Assembly: GCA_963978905.1 (NCBI GenBank)
Contig: OZ022260.1
Location: 19,766,334 to 19,830,333 of the forward strand
Source of the DNA: Trichostrongylus colubriformis
Lineage: Eukaryota > Nematoda > Chromadorea > Rhabditida > Trichostrongylidae
Reading direction: 5' to 3'
Length of the DNA stretch: 64,000 nt
A model generated the notes under the pieces. That model had not been told where the DNA came from, did no database searches, and saw nothing but the letters and a program-made list of their open reading frames with translations. This document shows positions 1-11,374 of the stretch, in pieces. Position 1 is the stretch's first letter; each line of letters begins with the position of its first letter. Both the position numbers and the translations under genes were made by a program.

Positions 1-1729
1 ATTGCCAAGACTGCGGTAGATCGGCGCACTACTCATACCATGGTAGTACTACCTCTACCCGTCAGCATCATACAAATATAACATTTCCAGACTCAAAAAC
101 ACAATTCAGATGGAGTTACTCGCATGCAGGGTGCAACTGCTACGCAAACAGTTTCGTTTGATCCGTGTTCAAGTACGACTTTATGAATTGAAGTCGTGCC
201 GCCTTATGGTGTGTGGTAGGTCTCGGAAACTACTTTATTATTTCTTCGGTGATGTTTCTGCTCTTCCTCGCTACTGCACACGCTGTGGTTCCAGACAAAG
301 AATGGTTCAACTCCAAACAATTAGGTCCATGGAGGAGGTGCTGTAGGAAATCACCCACAGAATTCCTTTCTCGTTGATGACAATGATCTCATGAGGGAGT
401 TCAGGTTCTGAAACACATCTGAAGACACCGAATGACTGAATTGTTATCTATCTGAGCACAGGAATCTTCCGATTTTTCTCGGAATGGCTCTCAAACTGAG
501 TCAAGCATCACGAGAATTCCAAATCTGGGTTTTTCTTTAAGAACATAGCAGCTAGCCACAAGATGATTGAGCATGTATCACGAAGATGTATTTGGAAGAC
601 ATATCCACCTTAACAGACTTGCTGGAGCCTCAACTTTTTTCTTTTTTTCAGGGTGACCTTATAATTATGAAACGGTGCAAAAAACGAAAAATACTTCAAA
701 AAACATGAGGTAAACGAGACTGCAACCAGAAATCGGATACGGGGGTTATTTCAGGTGAGAGATCCGTCTATGAGACTAAAAGGATTCCTTAATGAGGTGT
801 TGTTGAGAAAACCTGAAATTCAGGGGTGACCTTATAATTATGAAACGCACTGTACGTGCGCTAACTCTCACAATTTATCGCGAGGTGTGCCTTTAACTAA
901 GAGTACGCGGTGCACTCACGATAGAATAGTGGTTCAATCGCAAAGATGGAGTCTATCCCTTTTTTGCGTGGTTTTTTGTTTTACTCTCTGACGTGAACGG
1001 GGTATGTTTCCCACTTCGGCTATCTACTCGCTTTACATAAGGCTTTATTCATGTTAATTGACTACTTTGCCTAAGATTAGGACCTATGCACGGTTCATAC
1101 AGTGAGATGGAGGACTTGGCAATCCTAATTTTGTATATGAGACCTTTTGGCAAGGTCCTCACTAAAGCTTAAGAAACTCCTCTAAGGACTGTGCAGAACA
1201 AAAAAAAAATGAAACAAAAACTCGGAAAAAAGCTCGTACAAAATATTGCATAGAAGAAACTCGTTTCTGATCATGTAGTCCACGTTAAACCAGATGTAGC
1301 AAGCTCATACGGGAGACCTTTATGAAAGAGCTTGTGCCTCCAAAAAAAAAACAGACCAGTTTTTCATTTACGTTTGTCCTAAAATCTTAAAAGCCCCATG
1401 CGCTTCTTTATATCTGAGAGAAGCGAAATGCTGAGAGGATACCAAGAATGATAAGTGAAGGATATGCCTTTTTCAGTTGTGGCTTGATGTCGATACTGTA
1501 CCAGTTGCCCCCCCCCCCCTCCTCCGTATAGTCTGAATAAGCGCCGGAGGTGGTGTAGCGAAGAATGACATCGCTGGCCCACATAGTATAATAGTCAAAC
1601 CTTGTTCTGTGCTCGCTCTAACAATATGCAAGTCTTCCTTCGCTTTGGTGTCAGTGAATTGATACCAGTGTCCGTCGAGTGGATAAAAACCTTTGGCAAC
1701 ATGCACACAAATGCTAACGCGATTCTAAG
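1..1729. other. No gene recognised; short direct repeat
   Basis: No convincing coding region is visible on either strand; the longest open frames are under 80 codons and show no known motif. The one structured feature is a 24-bp motif beginning GGGTGACCTTATAATTATGA at about 651-674 that recurs in the same orientation at about 824-847. It resembles the end of a TA-type DNA transposon, but no inverted partner was found. A run of C lies near 1507-1518. Confidence 0.5.
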
Positions 1730-2415
1730 TATTAGGTCTATGCAGAATAAATGGCCAAAACGGACTACGTTTTTCAAAACGCCATAACTTCGCTCAGACA
1801 CAACTTTATTTGTCGAAATAAAAACCATTCGAATCTACACAACCTTGCCAACGATCTGGTAAAGAAAATATGCCATCATGATCAAATTTAGGATTGCGAA
1901 AATTAGTGAAGTCAGCGATGGCATTTTCAACATGCATCGTTTCGGCGAACTCCTTCTGACCCAGGTTTGCATCGAGAACCGGGAAAAAATGGTAATTCGT
2001 CAGAGATAGGTCTGAGGAATAAGGGGGGTGAGGGAGAGTCTCGATCAGATTCTGCCGGGTGACCTGCGAACTGTGGGGTTTTGCGTTGTTTTGCGCACCC
2101 AGTAAAAAAATGATGCAGTTAGGCATCGAGCCTCTCCCTCACCCCCCTTATTCCCTAGACATATCCCTGAAGGATTACCACTTTTTCCGGGTTCCCGATG
2201 CAAACTTGCGGCAGAAAAATTATGCACGGTAAAAAGTGCCATTCTTGACTTTATTGATTCTCGCAATCCAGAATTTGATCGTGATGGTATATTTTCCTTA
2301 CCAGATCGTTGGCAAAATTCTGTAGATTCGAGGTTTTTATTTCGACAAATAAAGTTGTGTCTGAGCGAAGTTATGGCCAATTACGTTTCGGCCATTTATT
2401 CTGCATAGACCTAAT
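1730..2415. mobile_element. Two mariner-type fragments in inverted orientation
   Basis: The outer ends are near-perfect inverted copies: TATTAGGTCTATGCAGAATA at 1730 and its complement ending at 2415. Two 3' halves of the same mariner-like element therefore face each other tail-out and make a large palindrome. The minus copy (1806-2126) reads as the C-terminal part of a mariner transposase, with a block like the family's second catalytic region (AKPHSSQVTRQ), the PHPPYSSDLS block with its catalytic Asp, and an LPDRWQ-type C-terminus. The plus copy (about 2128-2345) is the same region with frameshifts. Neither has the N-terminal DNA-binding domain or the first catalytic Asp, so the element cannot move by itself. 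Confidence 0.75.
1806..2126 (-). pseudogene. Mariner transposase C-terminal fragment
   Basis: An open frame of about 106 codons matches the C-terminal third of mariner/Mos1-like transposases in motif order: the AKPH..Q block after the second catalytic region, then PHPPYSSDLSLTNYHFFP with the third catalytic Asp, and a C-terminal DRWQ block followed by a NGFYFDK-like end. The family usually has about 340-350 residues, so two thirds are missing. The DNA transposase that would cut at TA dinucleotides is not functional here. Confidence 0.7.
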
Positions 2416-3400
2416 AGAAGTAGTATGCGCGGCCGAAAAGGAGTGCTCTACGAAGGTTGCCTTAATCGCTATTCATCCTACCGCTTGCACACAACGGATG
2501 AATATCGAATAGGAATGGAAGCTCAAAGAAACTGCTCGTCAACTGAGCTCAAGTTTGATAGCCGGTACCTTTGTGCTTTGTATTTCCGGATTCCTGCCAG
2601 GTGTGGACTCTGCCTTACGTCCACTGAAAACTTCACTGCGAATATCAAAAGACTATGATTTTGTGTTTTATGGTAGCATTGATCACCTATAAAACCGGTC
2701 ATTCTCATTTAACCTCTTACAAGGATGGTTGTCTATGAGTGGATGGCAGCTCTGCAATGTTCCCCAAAATATATGTACGTTATACAGAGTGCGCCAAAAG
2801 TAGGACAAAGTCTTACCATTCCATCTGGAAAGATGGTACAACATGAATTTTGCTCAAAGAATAGATGATCAACAGAATCTAATGTGTCCCCAGAATTTAA
2901 TAAAAGTTCCTCTGGTTCACACATACACACTATAAATAGGATCAGGGTGTGTGCCATTAGGGCAGAAAGTTCGCCTGGCCGCGTTTGGTGCGCGACGACC
3001 ATGGTCCGAGATGTGCGTGTCGTACTAGTTGAGTCTCGAAGCGATTACGCCTAGAAAAAGGCATAGAGCACCGTCATCGCTTGAGGACCCATCTAATACG
3101 GTGCGCATAACCATCGCGTCGCACGTCGGAAGTCGTAATGCCAATTTTCTGTCCTAATGACATACACTCAGAAGACGAGGGAGAGCGTATGTCGTCAAAC
3201 GCAGGTGAACGTCGTGGAAAGACGGTCCGGGGTATATCTCAGAGAATCGAACATATTGTGAAAAGTAGTGCATTTTTCACCTTCTAAGATATTCCAGAAG
3301 GAATTTCGAGCCCGTTGAGGTACATATGTATGCTAGTAATAGCTGCGGCCTGGTGAAGTGGCGAAAGCTGCTCTGGACCACTGTTACAACAATATGCCCT
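2416..3400. other. No gene recognised
   Basis: Only short open frames are present. A stretch starting near 2786 (CAGAGTGCGCCAAAAGTAGG after TA) looks like a Tc1/mariner terminal repeat, but its partner was not found, so it is left unassigned. Confidence 0.4.
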
Positions 3401-3429
3401 TGTCGGCCGGGGCTGCTTCCTGCTGGAGG

Positions 3430-3805
3430 TCATCTGAATATGGTCTCAGGTAATATATTATCTGGGGGTGGGAGTGCCACCTGATGAAATCACTGACTTA
3501 GTTTTAATGATTGGTTTCAGACCGAATACAGTTTGATTTTCGAATGCGCCGCGCTTGTTGGTTCCTAGAATAGTAGTGGCGGATGAATGCGACTTGGCCT
3601 ATACAATGACTTGCCGGGGTCAGCCGATGTACAAGTCAGTGCTTTTACCCTCCCACTCCCTTATGTATGATTCTGTAGCCTATTCCCCCGGAGGGGTAGA
3701 ATACCTGATTGGCCTGGGCGGGCGTTGATGCGGGATTTGATCTCCGCACCATGGGAGTGGGGTGAGCGCCACCTGCCACTACACCACCCTCGCCATGGGG
3801 TCGTA
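3430..3805 (-). mobile_element. tRNA-derived SINE (head at about 3800, minus strand)
   Basis: Read on the minus strand, the segment from about 3800 down starts with GGGTGGTGTAGTGGCAGGTG, which fits an RNA polymerase III A box (TGGTGTAGTGG). About 35 bases later GATCAAATCCC fits a degenerate B box. This spacing is that of a tRNA gene, but the rest does not fold as a tRNA, as expected for the head of a SINE. The body continues to lower coordinates and its tail is not clearly defined. A similar A-box-like start (GGTGGTGTAGCCGG) lies on the plus strand at about 33133, but its B box is poor. Confidence 0.45.
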
Positions 3806-4215
3806 TTTACCAAAAATGTCCCCGACATCAGGCTTGACCCTTAGTGGAAACCGTAGCAAATGGAGTCTTGCACTCTTGCTAACCACACAAACACTCCCTG
3901 CCCTGCTCATCACTGTCTGCTTGCCCCATTTTCAACAAAAAGGGGTGGATCATCAAAGTTGCCCAACACTCGTCCATAAGGGTAGTTTGACCTTTGGAAG
4001 GTATACCACACCTTCTCTACACGAAACCACCTGGTGCTCTCGCTATAAAAATTTGAAAATCTGGGCGCCACGCGCTTTTGAGTCAAGTAGAATTATATTC
4101 CTTATTTACGTGTTGAATTACCCTCGAGTATAGGTTGATAGGCAAATTGGGACGTCATTCAAGAATTTCCTCTTCCCCTCCACCAAGGTTTGAGCTGGTG
4201 GAGTTGCTTGAGGTG

Positions 4216-4518
4216 AATATGCCGAAAATTAAAACATCATAATTGTATTTAGTGAGCTGTATTCCGTCCGATCTTTACGCTACAGAAGAATCCTTGATTT
4301 CCACAACTTGGCTCTGAGCCATCATATCTGTTGTAACTTAATACGAAGGCAATAAAAGAAGTAGAAATGTGTATTATGTGAAATGTGTATAATATGCCGA
4401 AAATTAAAACATCATAATTGTATGTAGTGAGCTGTTTTCCGTCAGATCTTTACGCTACCGAAGAATCCTTGATTTCCACAACTTGGCTCTGAGCCATCAT
4501 ATCTGTTGTAACTTAATA
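4216..4518. repeat. 128-bp direct duplication
   Basis: The segment 4216-4343 recurs at 4391-4518 with only a handful of substitutions, offset 175 bp. Both copies start AATATGCCGAAAATTAAAAC and end CTTAATA. No coding content is seen in either copy. Confidence 0.8.
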
Positions 4519-5436
4519 AAAGTCTCAAGAGTAGTCATCTTGAAAATTGACTACTTTCTTGAGAAACCCATTTTCGTAGACAGATCGAGACACAGACAAA
4601 TCAAATCTCTGCTGACAATGTTCGGAGAACATTTCTGACAGAATGCAAAAGCGCTTGTCAATCAAGGACACGAACTGGTGAACTCTCGGATTCGAGGCAG
4701 AGCAACTTACCAATTGACTATCAAGATGTTGTATTCTTTGCTATGGTGAATTGCTCTCTTAAAACACTTGTAACTCTCCTCCTAGGGATGCACAGCAGGT
4801 ATGGAAAGCGGATTGGTTAATGGCTCATTCACTGTTATGAACTTCATTTCCTTCGACTTACCATCCTTCCCTTGTAAGGTCATCATGAGTACGGCATGCA
4901 GCTGTGCAAGCATGATCGCTCGCTGGCGGCTTTTTTAAGGGTGCGTGTATGTACGGACCAGATTATTTGAACAGTTGGCTTGGTCACAGTTCGCAACTTA
5001 TCCCGTGGATTTTCGATATTTTATGAGCGCCAGGCTCAATAGTAATGAAGCGCCTGGATGGAAAGATTCTTCAGTCCTAATTTCTGTGATTCCCTGGATA
5101 ATTTAGAAACCATTTTATAGAGGAAATCTGCTCTTTTTTGTTCTGTAAGAGATACGGTAGTTTTGCAAAGGGTTTAGTAACAGAAATAAAGCGTTTTCTC
5201 AGGCCGTTGGTTGAGCGATGGTTGGCGATTAAGGACGAAACACCAAGGGAACGGACGTCGAGGAGCCAAGTGGAGCCGACGACGCGGAGCGGTAGATCCG
5301 CTCCCAGCAGAAACGTGATACTGCACAGTGCAACTTTGTGGATCTATCGTATTTTGTGTATGAGTCTATAATCTCAGTTATCCACACTCTGTTTCATATT
5401 CCTCTACGAATATTCCTAATAAACCATGAATATCTA
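4519..5436. other. No gene recognised
   Basis: Ordinary mixed-composition DNA between the duplication and the foldback element. Open frames stay below 80 codons with no recognisable motif. Confidence 0.4.
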
Positions 5437-6939
5437 CTGGGTTGAGGAATAAGTTCCCGCGGTTTTTTTCAACCCTGTTTTTCACGTTGATTCCTTCAAC
5501 TTTCGACAAAGCTTATATACGTTTTCGATGGAGCTTTTTTCGCTCTACGAAATGCTACTATCTGTTTTTTGATTCCTTCGACAACCTGATATTTATGAGG
5601 TTTGGAAGTGAAGTAAGCTGAAAGCCAAAAATTGGCACTTGCGCACTTCATCTTCCTCGTCTGGCGTAGAGTTCAAAAATATATATGAATATGTTTTCGA
5701 TAGAGCTTTTTCAGCTCTACAAAATGGTACCACTTTTATTTGAATGGCTCAACTTTTTGCTGTTTTTAAGGCTCACGAATGCAGTACTCGCAAAAGTGTG
5801 CACTTTCGTTATCTCCTCTTCCTCGCCTACCATCGAGATACGAGGGAGTGTGCATATACGCATTCAATAGAGCTCTTTCTACTCTACAAGCATATACCAT
5901 TCTTCTTTCGAAACTTTCCATATTTAGCATATAGGAATAAGTTTCTACCTTTTTTTCAATTCATGATTGCGTAAGAAAAACGAATTTTTTGGCAGAGTTT
6001 TCTAGACCATTCGATAGAGCTCTTTTCGCTCTACAAGATAGTGTTCACGGTTTTTGTTCGAATTAATTTTTGACATTTTTTAGATCATTTGAAAGTCGAC
6101 GAAATCGAGCATTTTCGACACCATGTGACAAAATTGCTCGATTTCGTCGACTTTTAAATGATCCAAAAAATGTCAAAAATTAATTCGAACAAAAACCATG
6201 AACACTATTTCGTAGAGCGAAAAGAGCTCTACCGAATGATATAGGACACTCTGCCAAAAATCATTTCTTTGTGCAATTTCAAATTGAAAAACGGTGAAAA
6301 CTTATTCCTACATGCTAAAATATGAAAAGATTCAAAAGAAGAGTAGCATCATCTTGTAGAGAAGAAAGAGCTTTATCGAACAGTGCAATTTATTGTGCCA
6401 AAAAAATCATTTTCATTACGTAATTTTGAGTTGAAAAACAGGTGGAAACTTATTCCTACATGCTAAAATATGAAAGGATACAAAAGAAGAGTGGTATCAT
6501 CTTGTAGAGCAAAGAAAGCTCTATCGAATGCATATATGCATACCTTCTCAAATCTCAATGGTAGGCGAGGAAGAGGAGATAACGAAAGAGCACACTTTTT
6601 CATCTGCATTTGTGAGCCTTACTTGAGTCATTTGAATAGAAAGTGGTAACATTCTGTAGAGCAGGAAAAGCTCTATCGAAAACATATACACATTTATTTT
6701 TTGATCTCGATGGTAGACGAGAAAGATGAGGTGCGCAAGTGTCAATTTTTCGCCTTCAGCTTACTTCATTTCTAAACCTCATCAATATTAGATAGCCGAA
6801 GGAATCGAAAAACAGATAGTAGCTTTCTGTGGAGCAAAAAAGCTCTATCGAAAACACATATAAGCCTTGTCGAAAGTTGAAGAAAACAATGTGAAAAACG
6901 GGGTTGAAAAAAACCGCGGGAACTTATTCTTCAACCCAA
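5437..6939. mobile_element. Palindromic foldback element, copy 1 (1503 bp)
   Basis: The two halves are inverted copies along nearly the whole length, with the axis near 6120. Ends are CTGGGTTGAGGAATAAGTTC and the complement of TTGGGTTGAAGAATAAGTTC, each flanked by TA, so insertion was at a TA dinucleotide as for Tc1/mariner superfamily elements. Inside each arm a small module of the form GATAGAGCT, a T-rich 4-6 bases, then AGCTCTAC or GCTCTAC recurs about every 150-200 bp; each module is itself a mini-hairpin. No transposase is encoded. A second copy lies at 48699-50093. Confidence 0.85.
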
Positions 6940-7050
6940 TACAATCTGGTGAACCCAGCATTTACTGCTCATGAAGCCTTAGGCAAATTTCCGTAGCACA
7001 TGATGTTATGGCATTAACTGAAACCACGGTAGCCCACATTTTAGGCTACC

Positions 7051-7194
7051 AGGTGAGCTTCGCGATCTACATCGCGTTACGGGGCACCGGTGCGAAGCGG
7101 GCTGTGGGCGAAATGATGTAAACAGGTGAGCTTCGCGATCTACATCGCGTTACGGGACACCGGTGCGAAGCGGGCTGTGGGCGAAATGATGTAA
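7051..7194. repeat. Tandem duplication of a 73-bp unit
   Basis: Two adjacent units starting CAGGTGAGCTTCGCGATCTA (at 7051 and 7124) differ by only one or two bases. The unit is GC-rich compared with its surroundings. Confidence 0.85.
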
Positions 7195-7424
7195 AAGAAA
7201 TTGCACAGCAATGTGGTTTGGCGGAAATCAATACATAGATTTTACATTTGTGCTGAGGGGTAGTCCATTTACAGCCTTCTTTACAAAGGTCCATTATAGC
7301 AATAGGTATCGATCTACATGCAATAAGCTCTACAGAATGTAAGCTTCTGCAATTATGTCCATCCACTGGTGTGGCCCATCTCATTGCCCGGCCCTCTGTA
7401 AGAAAACCGACAATTACGACCTAT

Positions 7425-9250
7425 AGCACATGATGCTGCAGTTTTTCAACCTCTGCGACTGTAATCATTCAATGAGATCCCATTACCTCTTCAGCTCTTT
7501 GCATAGAGATCTATGATTTCGATCGATGTCGACCAATAGGACTTCATTGAAGTTCTGCAACAGCTTCACCTATTGGTGTGGCTTGCTGATGATTTTCCAG
7601 GATTTCATCTTTCATGACGGTACTCACTGAGTCTATGGTCCATAAGACGTTTGCAGCCTTTCGCAAAAACCGATACTTTCAGCCAATATCCTGATGACGG
7701 CCCGTCTACCGTGATCAGTTGACATTATTCTTGTCACTCTAGCAGCATCGAATTACTTCCGCTCTCTACGGCACTTTAGACCGCTCCGGGCGGTGTTATA
7801 TTTCTTATGAGTGAGCACGATATTGGTGATTGCACGTTCCGCCCATTGTAGGCGGGTCCACCTACCTCAATAATGTGCAACACCGCCTAGACAGCACTAA
7901 TCTCCATCGATTTTTTTCGCAGTTTCTGGGCTGCACCTGAGACAACTTATAAACGCTCGTTAAGCACCACCTACGTGGAGCGTGCTCCGCCTACTGAAGG
8001 CGTGTATTCTTCATCTACTACATACACCCTTCACTCATTTTGGCCTACCTTATCGCTACTCCTGGCTCTTTTGGAACGAATTACAGCGAAGGGGCCGGTA
8101 GGTCTCTTCAGCAGTCACAAACTCCCTTGACTCATTTTGGCCCACCTTATCCTGACTCCTGGGCTCTCTTGGAACGAATTATAGAATTTTGCATTTGGAC
8201 ACCGAACATTGTAACGCACGCCCCTCCCACAGGGGACGGAGTCTGACATGGTCCATGTGCTACCTGTCCATCTCTTAGCAAAACCTATCCAACCCTAACA
8301 TGACCTGACTTCCCCCGCTTGTTTTTCAGGCAGTATAGAATTTCGCTTGGGACAGACAGACAACTTAACAGACACAACAACTACTGGTTTGTATATAGGT
8401 TATGTTATCCCGACTCATGGGCTCCTTGGAAAGAATTATAGAATTTTGCATCTGAACACGGAACATTTTAACGCAGGCCTCGTCCATAGTGTCCACAGTG
8501 AGCGGAGTCTGACATAGTCTGGTAAAGTAGTGTGCAGTAAAGACACCTTCTGCGATATTTCCGATCAATATCAATCGGTAATGCATGATGTTATAGGATT
8601 TCAACTGTCCATAAGCCGTTTCCACTGATATTCGGCACAAACACTGATATTTTCAATCAACATCGTAGCGAAGGCTCCGCCTAACGTGATCATTTGTCAT
8701 TATTTTTGCCACTTCGGCTGTTACACATTTTGGTTTTCACCCCGTCCCTGGACCGCTCTAGAGAAGAATATGATGTTTCATGAGTGAACACGATTTCGGT
8801 TGCTTGCACGGCCCACTGTGGGTGGGTCTTCCCTCACTTCAAATATACTGGAAACAGCTCAGATCTCGCTGATCTCCAGCGATTTTTCATCAGTCTCTAG
8901 ACTGCTCTGGAGCTGGGTTATGAACAGTTGAAGTAAGCACCGGCCGCCCGTTGAAGGTGGGCTTCCCTTGACTGCTACATATACTCCGATCTCATCTTGG
9001 TTCACCTTCTCCCGCTGCCCGTGGAAGTTTGAGATGAAAGAATTTTAGCGTTGATCTGAAGACAATGCAGCGAACGCCCCGCCTACTGCGGACGGAGTCA
9101 GGCTTGCCCATGTCCGCTCTGATCATCTTGGCCATGCCCACCCAACCCGAACTTGACCTGACCTCCCCACTTGTCTTACTGGTAAAACGGAGAATCGAAC
9201 GGACAGACAATAGTACACACACCAAACTCCTTGTTTATTTATAGGTTATG
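7425..9250. repeat. Two divergent direct copies of a complex repeat
   Basis: The stretch 7425-8405 is repeated, diverged, at about 8405-9250. Shared blocks in the same order include GAGTGARCACGAT, a GC-rich block around CCGCC, GTTGAAGG-type segments, and an end with AGACA repeats followed by GGTTTRTATATAGGTTATG. The same edges appear at 24640 and 27195, around the 117-bp satellite, so this is one repeat family with three copies here. No coding potential was recognised. Confidence 0.65.
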
Positions 9251-9770
9251 CTTCTGCAAAAGTAGGAATTGAGGAGCTTTAACCTGCTGGTTACGCGGAA
9301 TGGACGACACTCGTTTGTAATGTAGATGGAACTAACAGTTCTGGACAGCCACGAACCCCGGTGGGGCAAAACCGTTCTTCACTTGGGCACATCACATGTC
9401 AGGAGCAGGCATCGTCGGCATCGAGGAGGTCTTCCGAATACGGGTCGCGCATGGGTAAGATCAACAGAGAGCCCCACATATCAGTTGATCACGTCTATAT
9501 GGCGGTAGGTGGCAGAGATCATGTGGCTGGGGACTCGCAGAAATGTACGAACTGAAAAGCATTTTAGAGCTGTATTCTGCAAAAGTAAATAATAATAAGT
9601 TGGAATTGAGGAGCTACAACCTCCTGATTACGCGGAATGGGCGACACTCGTTCGTAATGTAGATGGAACTAATAGTACTGGACAGCCACGAACCTCGGTG
9701 GGGCAAAACCGTTCATCACTTGGGCGTCACATGTCAGGAGCAGACATCGTCGGCTTCAAAGAAGTGGTTC
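9250..9770. repeat. About 190-bp direct duplication
   Basis: The block starting GGAATTGAGGAGCT at 9265 returns at 9602 (offset 337 bp) and runs for about 180 bp with scattered differences. It lies directly before the large satellite. Short open frames within it are not conserved between the copies. Confidence 0.7.
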
Positions 9771-9810
9771 AGAGCGGAATTACAATGAAAAGAGTTTCTA
9801 ATGCTGCGTA

Positions 9811-11374
9811 CATATCAAATCGAATAAGAGTTTTGGCGCATCACCGTAAAGTTAAATATATGCATCGATCGAGAAAATGAGCGCATCTGCGCATCCGCGA
9901 TTTGCGAGAATTGGCGGATCGGCGCATTCGCGATTTGGGAATTTAGACGCGCCACGTCACTCTTGTAACCGCGATCAGTTGAACGCGGTGCGTGCCAACG
10001 TGCGGCTTTCGGTGCTACTGGAGTTAGGGGGGGGGGCAGCGCACTGTGCTCTGCGTCTCTAAAGGAGCGCAGAGAAGTCATAGCGCCTGCCGAATCGGGT
10101 TCGAATATTACAAAGAAATGATTTGATGATGAAAATTCATGCTTTTTTTCTATCCTATGTTAGCCTAAGCCTTGGGAAGAAGATTCCCTTTCCCTGGGCT
10201 TAGGCGAATACGCGTAAGTGGCTGTTCAGTCTAGTTGAAGTAAATTTCTCGTTATATGCTAATGGAGGCCTAATTTAATCGTTTTCTAAGTTAGTTAGCT
10301 GTATCTAGGCATAAAATAACTTTGAGAGTGCCTATAAGCAGAAATTGGGCGCTACCTATGCTTTTGTCGAGTGGCCCCCCCCCTAACTCCAGTAGCGCCC
10401 GGCTTTCGATAAGATATGCAAAATTACGAAAAGGAAATAGGAGAAAAAGAAATCAACCGCACGTTGACACGCGCCGCGTTCAACTGACCGCGGTAGCTAG
10501 AGTGACGTGGCATGCCAAAAATTCCAAATCGCGGATGCGCCGATGCGCTAAAGCTCTTATTCAATTTGTTATGCCATACCCAACTAAATGAGAGTTTTGG
10601 CGCATTGGCGTAAAGTTAAATATACGTATCGATCGAGAAAATGAGCACATTTGCGCATCTGCGATTAGAGAAAAGTGGCGGATCGGCGCATCCGCGATTC
10701 GAGAGAATTGGCGCGTTTGCGTAAAGGATAAGATACGTATTAATCGGAAGGTGAAAGTATTGGCGCATCCGCGATTCTGGATATTTGCCATAACAGATAT
10801 CGGCTTTCGATGAGATATGGAAAATCACGAAATGGAAAGAGGAGAAAAAGAAATCAACCGCACGTTGGCACGCGCCGCGTTCAACTGACCGCGGTTGCTA
10901 GAGTGACGTGGCATGCCAAAAATTCCAAATCGCGGATGCGCCGATGCGCTAAAGCTCTCATTCAATTTGTTATGCCATACCCAACTAAATGAGAGTTTTG
11001 GCGCATTGGCGTAAAGTTAAATGCACGTATCGATCGAGAAAATGAGCACATTTGCGCATCTGCGATTTGAGACAGTTGGCGGATCGGCGCATCCGCGATT
11101 CGAGAGAATTGGCGCGTTTGCGTAAAGGATAAGATACTTATTAATCGGAAGGTGAAAGTATTGGCGCATCCGCGATTTTGGATATTTGCCATAACAGATA
11201 TCGGCTTTCGATAAGATATGGAAAATCACGAAATGGAAAGCGAAGAAAAAGAAACCAACCGCACGTTGACACGCGCCGCGTTCAACTGACCGCTGTTGCT
11301 AGAGTGACGTGGCACGCCAAATCGCCGATGCGCTAAAACTCTCATTCAATTTGTTATGCCATACCCAACTAAAT
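9811..11374. repeat. Satellite edge: three divergent monomers
   Basis: Before the regular part there are monomers at 9811-10589 (383 bp once the inserted hAT-like MITE and its 8-bp duplication are subtracted), 10590-10990 (401 bp) and 10991-11374 (384 bp). They differ more from each other than the inner units do, as expected at the margin of an array. The third ends with AAAACTCTCATTCAATTTG like the right end of the array. Confidence 0.75.
10011..10399. mobile_element. hAT-like MITE, copy 1 (389 bp, 8-bp TSD)
   Basis: Terminal inverted repeats GGTGCTACTGGAGTTAGGGG and the complement of GGCGCTACTGGAGTTAGGGG enclose 389 bp. The satellite sequence CGGCTTTC occurs immediately on both sides (10003-10010 and 10400-10407) and only once in uninterrupted monomers, so it is an 8-bp target duplication, the size typical of hAT transposases. 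Inside is an internal hairpin around TAAGCCTTGGG/CCCTGGGCTTA and a GGGTTCGAAT motif like a pol III B box. No protein is encoded. Copy 2 lies at 62149-62540. Confidence 0.85.

Noticed and set aside
2733..3002. 89-codon minus-strand open frame with a transposon-like end
   Set aside because: CAGAGTGCGCCAAAAGTAGG near 2786 looks like a terminal repeat, but the partner end was not found and the peptide is not a transposase.
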